A DNA stretch of 64,000 nt. It comes from Molanna angustata. Its lineage: Eukaryota; Arthropoda; Insecta; Trichoptera; Molannidae. Made by a program: the position numbers and the translations under genes. Under the pieces are notes generated by a model. That model ran no database searches, had not been told where the DNA came from, and was given only the letters and a program-made list of their open reading frames with translations. Where the stretch lies: contig OY754964.1 of assembly GCA_963576475.1 (NCBI GenBank), positions 48,992,861 through 49,056,860 of the forward strand, read 5' to 3'. Below, in pieces: positions 23,564-34,164 of the stretch; position 1 is the stretch's first letter, and each line of letters opens with the position of its first letter.

Positions 23564-24116
23564 CATTCACGATCGTGACATTCGGCGTCGCTCCATTTGG
23601 ACCGGCTCCATTTCGTGCATAGTTCATCACATTTTCATCATTCACGAGCGCGCCATCGCGCTATCGAGCCATCAAAATTAGTATAGACAAGCGGTCGGCG
23701 CTTTCGCATTAATAATTTCTATTTTTTTTAATTTCCAAGTAAAATTGAGTTCTAATTCTGATGATGAGTTTTATACAACACTGCTATATAGCGGTTTGTT
23801 TATATAAAAAAAGAGAAAATGTTGTATTTTCGCATTCACGAGAGTGTCAAACAGGTCGGCGTAATGAGATGTCGCAATGTACCGCTGGTTTTCACAAAGA
23901 CTCACGAGCATGCCGTACCGACAGGATACGGCACTATGGAGTTTCGATCGTTTGGAATTCCATTTTGGTGTGTCAGGCCAAATGGGCTGCGCGGGTTTTG
24001 ACATTCACGAGCGCATTTTGGAGTGATTTTGCAAGCCATTTGCGCATTTGCAAGCCATTCACGAGCACATTTGCAAGCCATTTGGAACGATGGCACGATT
24101 GTGAATGGGGGCCTTT
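23564..24116. mobile_element. Short DNA element with inverted ends and repeated CATTCACGAGC motifs
   Basis: The left side (from about 23561) reads GCCCATTCACGATCGTG and the right end CACGATTGTGAATGGGGGCC, which are imperfect inverted ends. Inside, ATTCACGAGC and GCAAGCCATTT recur several times (23649, 23833, 24003, 24058). No transposase is seen. The LTR element at 19683-23559 inserted at its left edge, splitting it from flanking GTCTTAAGC at 19670. Superfamily unassigned. Confidence 0.5.
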
Positions 24117-24314
24117 AGATGTTTAATCGTTCCATGCCGCGAGAGAACTGCAGGCGTGCGGTATGGTGGGGATATTTATAATGTGGGCAAACCGAAGGGG
24201 CTTGCCGCTTCGTGTCCCCAACAGATCATGAAGTGACAGTTTCAAACATTTATTTATTTTGTTCATGCTTTCTCTTACATGGGTTACACTTTTATTTTGT
24301 TTTACAAAAAATAA

Positions 24315-25120
24315 ATAATATAGTGATGAGTGTAGTTAGCAGTGTTGGTATTGTTTTAATCACCGTCAAACTAAGTAAGGCCTGTACATAATATAGTGAT
24401 GAGTGTAGTTAGCAGTGTTGGTATTGTTTTAATCACCGTCAAACTAGGCAAGGCCTGTACATAATATAGTGATGAGTGTAGTTAGCAGTGTTGGTATTGT
24501 TTTAATCACCGTCAAACTAGGCAAGGCCTGTACATAATATAGTGATGAGTGTAGTTAGCAGTGTTGGTATTGTTTTAATCACCGTCAAACTAGGCAAGGC
24601 CTGTACATAATATAGTGATGAGTGTAGTTAGCAGTGTTGGTATTGTTTTAATCACCGTCAAACTAGGCAAGGCCTGTACATAATATAGTGATGAGTGTAG
24701 TTAGCAGTGTTGGTATTGTTTTAATCACCGTCAAACTAGGCAAGGCCTGTACATAATATAGTGATGAGTGTAGTTAGCAGTGTTGGTATTGTTTTAATCA
24801 CCGTCAAACTAGGCAAGGTCTATACATAATACAGTGATGAGTGTAGTTAGCAGTGTTGGTATTGTTTTAATCACCGTCAAACTAGGCAAGGTCTGTACAT
24901 AATACAGTGATGAGTGTAGTTAGCAGTGTTGGTATTGTTTTAATCACCGTCAAACTAGGCAAGGTCTGTACATAATACAGTGATGAGTGTAGTTAGCAGT
25001 GTTGGTATTGTTTTAATCACCGTCAAACTAGGCAAGGTCTATACATAATACAGTGATGAGTGTAGTTAGCAGTGTTGGTATTGTTTTAATCACCGTCAAA
25101 CTAGGGAAAGCCTGTGTCAT
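24315..25120. repeat. Minisatellite, 73-bp unit x 11
   Basis: Unit starts ATATAGTGATGAGTG at 24318 and recurs every 73 bp to 25048. Units are almost identical and carry GTTTTAATCACCGTCAAACT. Early units read GGCCTGTAC and TATAGTG, later ones GGTCT(A/G)TAC and TACAGTG, so the array expanded from at least two variants. The last unit decays into GGGAAAGCCTGTGTCATGAC. It lies in the last Beat intron. Confidence 0.95.
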
Positions 25121-25539
25121 GACAGCTATTTTATACATTGAATAAAATAAAAACCAAATAGATGATTTATTTACTCACCATGAAAAATATTTATAGAAAA
25201 TTAATGTTAACATTACAAAGATAAAACGAAATAGTAAAGAAGCAATTTGAAATAAAATGAATGAATAAAAAATATTTCGCTCTAAAATATAATATACATA
25301 TATGAATAATAGTAAAATATTTCTTAGAAGATTCTAAGCATTCTTGTTCTGTCATTCGAGTTTTTCTAAGTAAAAACTATTTTCATAGCAGTTATAATAT
25401 TATTTTGTTATACCTTCTTTCAACCAGAAAAGACCTCGCGTCACTTAAGTGAGTAATTTATACCTATGGTAAAATTGTATGTTATCATCATTCATACGTA
25501 TATTTATAAGAATACAATGTTTTGATTTAGGAAAGTTAA

Positions 25540-26825
25540 ATATTACATTAAAAGTATTCACGGTGACTTGTATAGATGGTTTTCTTCTTACATCTCCAAT
25601 AGAAGTCAGGCTGTGGTAGTCGGTGGATTTAAGTCAAGTTGGGTTCGTGTTACTTCAGGTGTCCCTCAGGGTTCCTTGTTGGGGCCTCTGCTTTTTAATA
25701 TTTATATAAATGATATTTCAAATTGCTTTCTGTTCTCTCATGTTTTACTTTTTGCCGATGACATGAAAATTTTTGCTTGTGTGAAAAGTGTTGAGGATTG
25801 TCAGAACATTCAAAATGATCTAAATCGCCTTGACCTATATTGTAAACACCATAACCTGAAGATCAATACTGATAAATGCTTTGCTATCCGGTTCACCAGA
25901 AACCGGAATATTGTTAATTATACTTATAAACTTAACAACCATCCTATTACTATAACCTCTGAAATAAAAGACCATATCACCTCCAAAGCATCCAAAATGC
26001 TGGGATATGTTCTCCGTTTGTGCAGACAATTAAATAATATCTCTACCTTTAAAACTCTGTACTTTGCATATGTTCGTAGCATTGTTGAATACGCATCTCA
26101 AGTCTGGTCTCCCTCATATGCCATATACAAGATCAGAGTTGAAAGGCTGCAAAAGAAATTTCTCAGATATCTTGACTTTCGTGCGCACAGAGACCACATT
26201 AGTTACTCTGATTCCTTAAAGCATTACAAAATTACATCACTCGAGAGCCGCAGAACTATAGCAGATGTTATATTTTTATTCAAAATTGCAAACTCAACGG
26301 TTGACTGCCCTGATCTGCTAGAACGCTTGACTCTGAGAGTGCCAACAAGACCGACTAGACTGACTGACCTACTTTACCTCCCCATTTGTAACACTAATGC
26401 CAGACAGAATTCTTTCATATACCGCACTTCCCATTTTTATAACTCCAACATTAGTGATGCAGACCTTTTTAACTCCCCATTGATTATGGTAAAGAATAGA
26501 TTATTAAGTACTCTAATATAATCCTAGATACTCATGCTGATAAGTTGGGTTCATCACATAAAGGTTCACACACATCCTCATACACTCCCACACACCCCCA
26601 CACATACACATACTCACACACACACACACTCCCCACTCACATGTCACATATCTGATTATTTACTGTTTTCTTTTTTTCTCCTACACTACATAAATATATA
26701 AATGGTAATAATGTATACATGTAAGTGATGCTGGGCATGCTAATTTTTTTTTATATTTGTATCACCTGTATATTTTGTCCAGTTATTGTTTGTATACTTT
26801 GTATAAAATGAAATAAAATAAAAAT
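25540..26825 (+). mobile_element. Non-LTR retrotransposon, 5'-truncated, reverse transcriptase C-terminal part
   Basis: A 317-codon frame (25568-26521, open from about 25540) begins within the RT: RWFSSYISNRSQAVVVGG, then GVPQGSLLGPLLFNIYIND and the catalytic FADD in LLFADDMKIF. The typical LINE thumb follows (MLGYVLRLCRQL, YASQVWSP). The frame ends normally. The 3' UTR has a CA-rich stretch (26563-26640) and an A-rich tail of TAAAA units near 26808-26830. Jockey/CR1-type by motif style, clade not certain. The 5' endonuclease is missing through truncation. It sits in the Beat intron, in opposite orientation to the gene. Confidence 0.85.
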
Positions 26826-26839
26826 AAAATTTATTTTTC

Positions 26840-27345
26840 CTATACTACATTAAAAGTATTTAACAGCCTATCTCTTCGATCTGCTGAACGTACTACATTA
26901 ACTATCCCAATTCACAACACTGAATTTTTCAGCTCTTCCTTTAAGTACGTTCAGTAAGACTCTGGAATAAACTAAGTCCTGATAAACTTCGTGAAACTCG
27001 CTTTCCATTTTCAAGAAAAGACTAAAGCAGGGGTATCTCTCCGAAAATACCTGATCCTTCTCCTTTTCCTTCCTTCCCTTTGCTACGTAATATTTACTAA
27101 ATAAGGAATATTTATCCCTGAACATTTATCGATTTCCTCTTCTTGTTCTTTCACAATCCTTTTTTTTTTGCAATGATGTTTTTTGGTGTTATGAATATTT
27201 TCTTTGTTCTTTTTTAGCTTTCATTTTTTGTTGATTTACATAATTCTGTCACACTGTATTGGAAAAAAATGCCTAATGGCAATAATACCGCCAGTGTGTA
27301 TTATATTTTTTTGTTCAAAAAGTTAAATAAACTAATAAATAAAAA
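26840..27345 (+). mobile_element. LINE 3' end (C-terminal remnant and UTR)
   Basis: Directly follows the tail of the previous LINE. Frames contain AERTTLTIPIHNTEFFS, a typical LINE C-terminal block, broken by stops. The UTR has ATGCCTAATGGCAATAATACCGCC and ends in TAAATAAACTAATAAATAAA. The same UTR motif occurs at 63225 and, reversed, at 47310. Confidence 0.65.
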
Positions 27346-27513
27346 GTAATTTTAAATATAAAAATTTAATTAAAAACTAGGCAGAATTATATTTATTAAA
27401 ATTATTTATTTAATTATTTGTTTTTTTTTGATAAAATAGTAGCTCTTTTGTATCTTTAGAATCTCAAATTTGTACCAATAATTTGAATTCGATAAAAAGT
27501 ACAGGTATAATAC

Positions 27514-27647
27514 CTTCTCATCGTTGAGAAACCAGTGAAGTATGGCTGCTGGATGTGATCTTCCAGAGGTACAGTTGAGTGATAGGAGATCACCAGGTTG
27601 ATAGATTGCTTCTTGACCTGTTATATGTGGTCCATCCTTTGGAAGAT
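27514..27647 (-). CDS. beat: Beat gene exon: start of Ig domain 2
   Basis: This 134-bp exon is too short for a simple reading-frame scan. It opens with two bases completing a split codon, then LPKDGPHITGQEAIYQPGD and on through LSLNCTSGRSHPA to HWFLNDEK. The cysteine in LNCTSG and the tryptophan in LHWFLN are the first half of the second Beat Ig domain. The acceptor is TGTTTTAG above 27647 and the donor is AAG|GTATTA below 27514. Phase 1 entry and phase 0 exit fit the neighbouring exons. Joined to the previous exon the split codon reads tyrosine, giving EVVYLPKDGP, as expected for the Ig1-Ig2 linker of Beat proteins. Confidence 0.93.
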
Positions 27648-27834
27648 CTAAAACATTTATAATACATTTATACAGGATACCTTCACAGTCATTTGAAAAA
27701 TCAATAACTTCCTACTTACTGTTATAGGTTCAATTTGTTCCAATGAATAAAGGAAGTATTATTTATGCTAATTTTACAGATAGATAAATAGACATATTGG
27801 GTATGAAATGTTTGATAACTCAAACTTTTATTTA

Positions 27835-28180
27835 TTTATTTATTACATACACGGCCTCTTGGCCATTATAAAAATATGGTAAAAATAAAACAAAACTCGT
27901 ATTAAACAAAAAAAACAACACAATAATTCACAAAAATACAAAATCTATCAAACAATTAAAAATATTCATAATATTATGTCCCACTCCGATTTGTCTAAAT
28001 TTATCCGTCTGAATTTTAGTATATAAGAAATGTCAAAAAGTTGACTGCATTTATACGGAACTCATTACGTCGAACCGCGCGGATGAAATCCTTTCACACA
28101 AGCGCCCGTTGGTTATAGACATTTTCGTACTCTGAAACGAATCAGAATGGGACACAAATGTCCACATCGACCTGACACTA
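27835..28180 (-). mobile_element. LINE 3' end, reversed
   Basis: Plus strand begins TTTATTTATTTATTACA, the reversed A-rich tail, then GGCCTCTTGGCC. Minus frames near 28050-28110 read RAVRRNEFRINAVNFL, a LINE C-terminal block. Lies close upstream of the Beat exon at 27514-27647 within the 2.4-kb intron. Confidence 0.6.
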
Positions 28181-28336
28181 CAACTTACAGGTACCTACAG
28201 AGCTTATTCATCAGCATACGTCATGAGCATTCGTCATGAGTAAGGATCGAGATTTCTTATCAATACATAAGAAAAAATTAGTAAATTAGTATTTTTCCAC
28301 AATATTTTTTTATAATACCTAAGAAATTATTTGTAA

Positions 28337-29051
28337 TCCAACTGTCAATTCGTTCATGAGAATAGAATTCTCAGAATGAATCGACAGTATTAAGCAAAGA
28401 TGCGTGTACGAAGGAAGACTTTGTATGGCGTAGTGGACTTTTTGCATGCTAAAAACACCAACTTAGAGGCTTCGCAGCATATATGTTCCGTTACATGGAT
28501 TTACTCAGAATTCGGAGTAGAACATTTTATGTGAGTTTTGTGTGTCTGTGTGTCTCTGTCCCCCCCCCCCTTATAACTTTTGATCCGCTGGATACACAAA
28601 GCCTAAAATTTCAGAATATATAGACAGATTTAGGTACACAAAACTTTTAAAATTTAATTTTCTATAAAAAACGTATACATTATAGTAATATACCTCAAAC
28701 TTTTTTTAACAATTTTTATAAAAATAGAATTTAGTGACGACATTTCTTCGTACAATTTGTATGGCAGTCGCCTATACACAATAATATATGTAAGAAGACT
28801 TAATAGTTTGATACTTAAATCTCCAAACATACATACATACCATCATGCTGTTTTCATATTCTGGGTAGAAAAAAGGACTGACCTCCATACTGTCCTATCT
28901 TGACATACATACCTACATGTGTTGTATAGAAAACAAAATATCCTTAAATATTCAATGATTTGTATTTATGGGTTTATAGTTTGGTACTTATTCTTCAACT
29001 TTACATACTATCGCTATCGACAGTTGGATCTTATGTGTTACATGCAACTAG
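28337..29051 (+). mobile_element. Helitron/HINE-like element, diverged copy
   Basis: Starts TCCAACTGTCAATTCG and ends ATCGACAGTTGGATCT ... CAACTAG, followed by T. Contains AACACCAACTTAGAGGCTTC and a short GT tract. It is more diverged and shorter than the copies at 32858 and 55247. Lies between Beat exons at 27514 and 30009. Confidence 0.8.
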
Positions 29052-30008
29052 TATCAACCTGAATGTGTGATAAAGTCTTTAGCCGTAATGTGATGTTCGG
29101 GTAAAAAGTGTGTGAGTATGCTTTGTTTCGACTTAATCCGAAATTATTGGACTATTCAAAAAAAAATAAGTGAAAAAAGTAAAAAAAAGTAATGTTTCAC
29201 TCAACTAATCAAATTTACAATTTTTGTGTAGGTGTCTCTAAGAGGGAGAGTATCTGTTCAATATTGATATAGGTTTATACTGGAGAGTGGAAAATTCGCC
29301 AAGTAAATTTCTCTTACATAATTTTCTTTGTTTTTCTTTAATTACAGTTTTAAAGTATAATAAGAATTTTCCTCGGGACTTGTGACAAAGTTAAATATTA
29401 ATGTCCATTAAGGAATATTTAATTATTTGCGCCCATTAATGTTTTTTCCGACGAGAAATTCTCTTTTAAAAAGAAACACAATTTAATAGAAATATTCCTG
29501 TTTTGTTTTCCATTTCAGCGACAGTTTTCAGTTTGTGTACTTACAGAAAAACATATTTAAATTTGAAACCATAAGAGTAGTTGAAGTAACACTAGCTAAA
29601 AAATAGTTATTTTGAAAAAAAAAAGTTTCAAAGAAATCGGTTCATTATATTTAATTAATTAAAAAGCAACACTTTCTAACTTTATTCCACTAAATTATAA
29701 CCTTTATCATTAACGCGTTTCTCTCAATAAAGCATCTTCTGAATGGACGTTCTTTGGTTGAAGTATTTATATTTATCTTTTCAAATTAAATATTATAATT
29801 TATAAGAGTATTGGCGTTTCATCATCAAAACAAAGAAGGGTAGTGTATTTCATTCTAAGATTTTGGGAGATATTGTATTGATGACGTATTCGTCATATTT
29901 TAGTTGCTCCCGTTAGCAAAATTGTAACCGTCCTTGTCACCTTCCATTCTACTTCCTCTGGAATTTCCGTTCCACAGAACACTTTTACAAGTATAAGATA
30001 ATACTTAC
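29052..30008. other. Beat intron, no further feature
   Basis: AT-rich intron between the HINE copy and the exon at 30009. No extra exon seen. Confidence 0.55.
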
Positions 30009-30144
30009 ATACAACTTCCATTCTTCCTTCACCGTGGGCTGAAGCAAAACTGGGAGCTTCCGCTGAAACCTCACACCTGTATACTCCCGAAGACTTCAAG
30101 GTCACAGCTTTCAACGTTACTCGTTTATCGTCTGATTGGTGATG
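30009..30144 (-). CDS. beat: Beat gene exon: second half of Ig domain 1
   Basis: The exon encodes 45 residues plus one base, from HHQSDDKRVTL to GEGRMEVV. SGVYRCEVSAEAPSF is the signature end of the first Beat Ig domain, with the second domain cysteine in RCEV. The acceptor TTTGTTTCAG precedes 30144 and the donor T|GTAAGTAT follows 30009. It enters in phase 0, matching the donor of the exon at 42453, and leaves in phase 1, matching the acceptor of the exon at 27647. A longer reading frame continues past the donor into intron and should not be taken as coding. About 12.3 kb of transposon-rich intron separates it from the previous exon. Confidence 0.93.
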
Positions 30145-30594
30145 CTGAAACAAAATAAAGTATTCATTTATATAAACGACATGTTATGAAATCAGAAAAG
30201 ATTGCATTTTTGACAATCAAATAAGTATTTATTAGTTTGTTTTTTCAAACACCTCTTGATTTTTTCATACTTTTATGCCTTTTAGTTGTCTGATTTTTTT
30301 TGCTATCTATTAAATAATTTAGTTTTTATTCTTATCTACAAATTAAAAATATCAATAACAAACTCAAACAACTATAGGTTCATTATACAATGAAAATAGG
30401 TTCATTATACAATGGGGCGTTCATTATAAAATGAGAATGAGGTTCAAACACTTTCGAATCAAAAAAAGTAAAGACTGGCTGATAGAGCTGAAATATTGAT
30501 TAGATTTAAAAAAGGAAACAATTTGAATATGTTTTGTTATTTTAATTGTTTGCAATTTTTTGTAGGATGTTGCTTAAATGGAAAATGTTGAATT

Positions 30595-32610
30595 GCGCGC
30601 GGATTTTTTTTTTACCACCACCCGCTTCGCATATGGGGACTGTCAACGGCCCCTTCGCAGAACGCTAGATTGAACGAAAAAAAACAATGCATGGCACGAA
30701 GAGTAGCTCATGGAGCCCTCTAGATTAGCAATCTCGGCACCATAGTGCAAAAAGAACAATCAACAAGTGCGAATAGAGATTCACACTTGCGGACTGTCGG
30801 CGACTTCAGATCCATATACATAGGGCATCAGAGAAGTGACCAAGATCTCTGGAAACAGATAAGTCAGTGAGAATCTTCGGATAATAAGGCACCGTATCTA
30901 TGGCAAAATCGTTTGAAGGCTTTGTAATTGTTCTTCGAGATCACTAAGTCCGCATATCCAATGGGACCTTGAAGAGGCCCACGGACAGCAACGAGGAGCT
31001 TCGATCTGTAAGAGGACACAATTGGGTGGGAACACTCCCAAAAGATGTGATCCGAAGTTTGGTCCGGACATTGACAAAACTGACACGATGAAGAGGGAGC
31101 AATTTTGAAGCGATGGAGATAGCTTTTAAAGTTACTGTGTCGATTTCAGTCGCGACCTCACGTCATGAAAAAATAAAAAGGTAACTCTACCAAATGATGC
31201 TTGCCAAAGAAAATCAAGAGGCAGAAATAGAGAGAAGACGTGGCCTTGCCTGGGCAGCTTTTGGGAAATTATCATACATTCTGAAATCCCGTAAATACTC
31301 CCATTATTTGAAAAAGAAGCTATTTGATGCATGTATTCTCCCAGTGCTTACTTATGGAATGGAAACATCGGTCCTAACAAAAAGAATAATGCACAAGCTG
31401 TTAGTGACACAGAGAGCTATGGAGAGAAAGTTGCTGGGTATTTCAATAAGGGACAGAATTCAGAATGTCATGATAAGACAAAGAACCAAAGTAGCCGATG
31501 TAGCGGAAAGGGTCGCTGGCCTTAAGTGGAGCTGGGCTGGGCATATTGCCAGATGCCAGGATTCACGATGGACCAAAAAGATCTTAGAATGGCGACCGAG
31601 AACAAGCCGAAGAGGTGTTGGCAGACCCCAGGCAAGGTGGTCTGATGACATCAAGAAATGTGCCGGAGGGAGATGGATGCAGTGTGCCCAAGACATGGAG
31701 TTGTGGAGGATCAAAGGGGAGGCCTATGTCCAAGAATGGATGAAAACTGGCTGAAGAAGAAGAAGAAGAACTCTACCAACTAGATAGGTCGTCCAGCGGT
31801 TTTGCCAAATGTTAACTAGAGTATCTCTCACGCTTCTCTTAATTGAGCTTCGAGACGTTCGACTCTCAGGGGGTGAAAACTCTTGGGTGGCTGAGTTCTC
31901 GATTGATCTGCGAGAATCAGCACGAATCATAATGTAAGCATCATCGGCATATGCTTGAATTATACAGTTACTCGGGAGAGGAAGATCCAATAGATCATCG
32001 AAAATAATGTTCCAAAGAAGTGGACCGAGAACAGAACCTTGAGGACATCCAATGCGTACTTGTCGCTTATGAATAAATTGACCCCCAGGAAGGACTATGT
32101 GGCGATTTTCGAAGTAGCTCTAAACAATAAGGTATAAGTTACGAGGAATATTTCTAGCCTTAAGTTTGTGCAGAATGAGCGGCCACCAGCAAGCATTGTC
32201 AAACGCACCACTTATATCAAGCGAGATAGCTACAACATATTTCTCATTGTAGTACTCTACAAAATCTATCATCTCGTTAACAGCGTCAACGGTGGAGATG
32301 CCGGGACGAAAACCAAATTGGCGACGGGATAGCGGACGAGAATTAAAGAGGTGTGACTCAATTCTACAGCAAATCAATTACTCGAGAACTTTACCTAGAA
32401 TAGGGAGAAGAGTAATGGGTCTGTATGATTTGGGATCCGTACTAGAGCGATCGCAACGTTTGGATATTATCGTCATGAGACCTGTTTTCCAACAATCTGG
32501 AAAACACCCCTTTTATACATCGGTAGAAGAGGACAGTCATTTCAGAACGAGCTAGACGCCAGCATCTCTGTGCTAGATAAGAATCAATGCGATTCAAGTC
32601 TGGGGATTTA
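30595..32610 (-). mobile_element. R1-clade LINE, 5'-truncated, split by a nested RTE insertion
   Basis: Read on the minus strand: FGFRPGISTVDAVNEMI and VVAISLDISGAFDNACW (RT motif A, 32120-32377), then GCPQGSVLGPLLWN and the catalytic YADD in IQAYADDAYIMI (about 31930-32050), then WQNRWTTYLVG. The C-terminus resumes beyond the nested insertion: CQFCQCPDQTSDHIFWEC and GPIGYADLV at 30900-31180. The 3' UTR contains GAACGGG-type ends and CGGCCCCTTCGCAG-like sequence at 30610-30670, with a poly(T) on the plus strand near 30607. Stops and frameshifts are present. R1-clade elements normally insert at fixed sites; this copy is in the Beat intron. Confidence 0.8.
31194..31768 (+). mobile_element. RTE-type LINE 3' part nested in the R1-clade LINE, with target duplication
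   Basis: The 575-bp insert is flanked by an 11-bp duplication AACTCTACCAA (31183-31193 and 31769-31779). It encodes the C-terminal part of an RTE-type polymerase with an open frame to 31754: AWAAFGKLSYILKSR, MERKLLGISIRDRIQ, WAGHIARCQDSRW, RRGVGRPQARWSDDI. It ends in a GAA repeat tail. It is 5'-truncated, lacking RT catalytic motifs. The insertion splits the host LINE between YLVG and the FLFFHDV block. Confidence 0.9.
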
Positions 32611-32612
32611 TT

Positions 32613-32815
32613 TTGCTTAAGGGGTGGACAAAAAGGGTAGTGAATGGAGACCTCGAAATGATAAAAGAAGTAGAGGTAGGCCCCCCAGGTGATGGTCTGA
32701 TGATAATGGCTGGTGATTGGATGCAGAAGGCGCAAGACAGAGATATATGGAGAGATATGGGGGAGGCCTACGTTCAACAGTGGACAGAAATGACTGTATA
32801 CGTAAGTAAGTATAT
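32613..32815 (+). mobile_element. RTE-type LINE 3' end fragment
   Basis: The frame contains AQDRDIWRDMGEAYVQQW, the typical last residues of RTE-type polymerases, followed by GTAAGTAAGTATA at the 3' end. The same GTAAGTAAGTA tail style occurs in the RTE pieces at 14300 and 4310. Confidence 0.65.
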
Positions 32816-32857
32816 TTATTTAATTTTCTATTTCTTTAAAGTAATTTATTGAAATAT

Positions 32858-33881
32858 TCCAACTGTCGATTTGTTCAGGAGAACTTTGTTCTCTTAACAT
32901 ATCGACAATGTATCAAGCCAGAATACGCGAGAATTGTATGGAGAGGTCTACTTTTTTCACGGCTTTTCCAACTTTGAAGTCAAAAAACACCAACTTAGAG
33001 GCTTCGCAGCATATATATTCCATACACGGATTTACTCAGAATTCGGAGTAGAACATTTCGTGTGTCTGTGTGTGTGTCTGTGTGTCTGTGTGTGTATGTC
33101 TGTGTGTGTGTGTGTCCGTCCCCCCCTTATAACTTTTGATCCGCTCAATTTACAGAGCCTAAAATTTCAGAATATATAAACAGTTACAGGCCTACAAAAC
33201 TTTTATACTCGGAATTTTGAATTTTTGTTTCAGTCAGGGGTTATCAACTTTTGAATTTTTATTTTATTTTTCCCTATATCTCAGAAACCATAAAAGCTAG
33301 AACGCTGAAAATTGGTACCAATATAGACAAATACAAAATCTCAAATTAGTTTATTCAAAAAAATTCCAGGGTTTCTCAAACATTTTTTATTAACCAAAAA
33401 TATTTTTTTTATGATAAAATTATGAGTTTAACTGCCTATATTTCCAAAACCTATACAATTATCGAAAAAAACCGAAAGACCCCAACTAGATAATTTAATT
33501 TTCTATAAAAATATTAACATTATAGTAGAAGATCTCAATTTTTTTTAACAATTTTTTTAAAAATTGAATTTAGTGACGACATCGCTTCATACATTTTGTA
33601 TGGTAGTCGCCTATACACTATATGTAAGAAGACTTAATAGTTTGATACTTCATCTCCAAACATACATACCATCATGCTATTTTCATATTCTGGGTAGGAA
33701 AAAAGGAACTTCCTCCATACTATCCTATCTTGACATACATACCTACATATGTTGTATAGAAAACAAAATATCTGAAAATATTCAATAATTTGTATTTATG
33801 GGTTTATAGTTTGGTACATATTCTTCAACTATACATACTATCGCTATCGACAGTTGGATCTCATGTGTTACATGCAACTAG
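32858..33881 (+). mobile_element. Helitron/HINE-like element, full-length copy
   Basis: 1024 bp from TC to CTAG, followed by T. The 5' end TCCAACTGTCGAT is perfectly inverted near the 3' end (ATCGACAGTTGGA). A GT microsatellite lies at 33060-33116. The 5' 55 bases also fold on themselves (GAGAAC-TTT-GTTCTC inside TGTCGAT/ATCGACA). This subterminal inverted repeat plus microsatellite plus CTRR end is the layout of Helentron-associated elements. No coding. Confidence 0.85.
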
Positions 33882-34057
33882 TTTTAAATGTGAAATATGG
33901 TTTATGTTGCATTGCACCCCCCTGATTATAGACTCATCGGTTCATCCAATTTCGTCCATCTTGTGCCGTCGTGTCCATGTCTCACTTGTATACATTTTAC
34001 GAAATAAAACAAATAATAGTATAATTAAATAAAATCTCTTAGTTTTTAACCACGTTG

Positions 34058-34122
34058 AGTATATTTATATGTCAACTAGTTTCGGAGACGTAACCGCTCC
34101 TTTGTCCGGACAAACTTATACT
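34058..34122 (-). ncRNA. Hammerhead-ribozyme-like motif, left Penelope-like copy, core damaged
   Basis: Same fold as the plus-strand copy at 38008-38072, but the core reads CGGACAA: the invariant G8 is A, as well as the shared G at U4. Loss of G8 should abolish cleavage. The change also creates a 14-bp perfect palindrome, TTTGTCCGGACAAA. Stem I and stem II bases are unchanged. Confidence 0.6.
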
Positions 34123-34164
34123 AAACTTAGATACTATGTACAAAATGTGACCCGTGTGCCTAAA

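Noticed and set aside
24315..25120. CRISPR-like array
   Set aside because: Units are contiguous 73-bp repeats with no unique spacers, in a eukaryotic intron.
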